A stretch of 64,000 nucleotides of DNA from Desmonostoc muscorum LEGE 12446 (GTDB taxonomy: Bacteria; Cyanobacteriota; Cyanobacteriia; Cyanobacteriales; Nostocaceae), in the NCBI RefSeq assembly GCF_015207005.2, contig NZ_JADEXS020000002.1, positions 124,001-188,000 of the forward strand. The letters run 5' to 3'. Below, one piece after another: positions 63,539 to 64,000 of the stretch (positions within the stretch are counted from its first letter, which is position 1; every line of letters starts with the position of its first letter). A program made the translations under genes and the position numbers. The notes under the pieces were generated by a model, which did no database searches, was not told the origin of the DNA, and saw nothing but the letters and a program-made list of their open reading frames with translations.

Positions 63539-63868
63539 TCACACTCCGGTGGAGAGAACTTCTATGGTTTGACAAGTAACGAACTTGTCTTTAAGCATAT
63601 GTTTGACTAAGGAAAAAAATTCGGTTATTGCAGTTTCACTATCAATAACCGTAACGAGAAGCGGTAGTGCAGAGGACTCAGTAGACGGATCTAGCTTATT
63701 TAGAGTACGAAAAACGCCATGTTTGCCATATCCAGAAATTGCCCGCACTACCGTTACCCCTGTTAATCCTTGTCTGCGAGCCATTCCGAGTAGAACTTGA
63801 TGAAGGGGTTGATGTTCCCAACAATCCAACTCGCTAACATAAATTGTTAATTGTTTCCATGTTGTCAT
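63539..63868 (-). CDS. DUF190 PII-like protein
   Basis: 109 aa: KQLTIYVSELDCWEHQPLHQ, ARRQGLTGVTVVRAISGYGK, LPLLVTVIDSETAI. The DUF190 fold resembles PII signalling proteins and is often linked to ion transporters. In an operon with the metal exporter it may sense a nucleotide or metal to tune export; this is inference. Start ATG 63868. Confidence 0.82.
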   Translation of the reverse strand: MTTWKQLTIYVSELDCWEHQPLHQVLLGMARRQGLTGVTVVRAISGYGKHGVFRTLNKLDPSTESSALPLLVTVIDSETAITEFFSLVKHMLKDKFVTCQTIEVLSTGV

Positions 63869-64000
63869 GATAATTTTTTTATATTTACGAATATGTAAAG
63901 ATAATTTTTGACTGAGATACTAAGTAGGTAGACAGGAATAAATAGACGTGGTAATGGAAGGCTTTGGCTATCTCAGCTTTTCAAAAATTAAACGGGATTG

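Noticed and set aside
1..64000. CRISPR arrays, tRNA and rRNA genes
   Set aside because: No regularly spaced repeats and no tRNA or rRNA signatures were seen on reading both strands.

Overview
The window is from a filamentous, heterocyst-forming-type cyanobacterium (Nostocales). Evidence: many HIP1 octamers (GCGATCGC), AT-rich coding DNA, heptamer tandem repeats, DevBCA-type exporter genes, DUF2808 and PxcA/CemA-family proteins, SLH porins, and insertion sequences typical of Nostoc relatives. The left third reads like a large plasmid or integrated plasmid: a VirD4 coupling protein, a conjugation-type lytic transglycosylase, a ParB-like protein, a primase-type replication protein, a family A DNA polymerase and a tyrosine recombinase.

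Layout. 1-6.8 kb: conjugation-type genes and unknown plasmid genes. 6.9-8.9 kb: a small unknown gene split by a complete IS608-like TnpB element whose ends can be placed to the base. 9-21 kb: replication and maintenance block (DNA polymerase, small DNA-binding proteins, integrase, ParB-like, primase/Rep with an in-frame ORF behind its TGA). 21-26.2 kb: a graveyard holding a serine recombinase fused to a 5'-truncated group II intron, transposase and MFS remnants, a cupredoxin gene broken by one stop codon, an orphan MerR-type promoter, a 128-bp MITE with a 10-bp target duplication, and an intact IS701-type element.

26.7-43.2 kb: a compact lipopeptide-type biosynthetic cluster: FAAL-ACAD-ACP, a KS-AT-ACP polyketide synthase, a C-A-PCP-TE peptide synthetase with a textbook threonine code, a SRPBCC protein, a membrane desaturase and a DevB/DevC/DevA-type exporter. 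The predicted logic is: activate and desaturate a fatty acid, extend it once with malonate leaving a beta-keto group, condense it with threonine, release it, export it. 43.3-49.4 kb: an ISAzo13-type element with a -1 frameshift, a TetR/hydrolase pair with a perfect 19-bp inverted repeat operator, and an ISAs1-type element inserted into an older transposase fragment.

49.4-58.8 kb: an RppA/RppB-type two-component system, an SLH porin, a small repeat protein, four tandem DUF2808 proteins and a PxcA/CemA-like protein. Eight copies of an 11-bp-phased direct repeat (ATTTCA-N5-ATTTCA) lie, all in the same orientation, upstream of these genes and of two putative small RNAs. This looks like a local regulon, probably controlled by RppA. 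59.4-63.9 kb: a SulP transporter, an ACR3-like transporter, a CDF metal exporter and a DUF190 PII-like protein.
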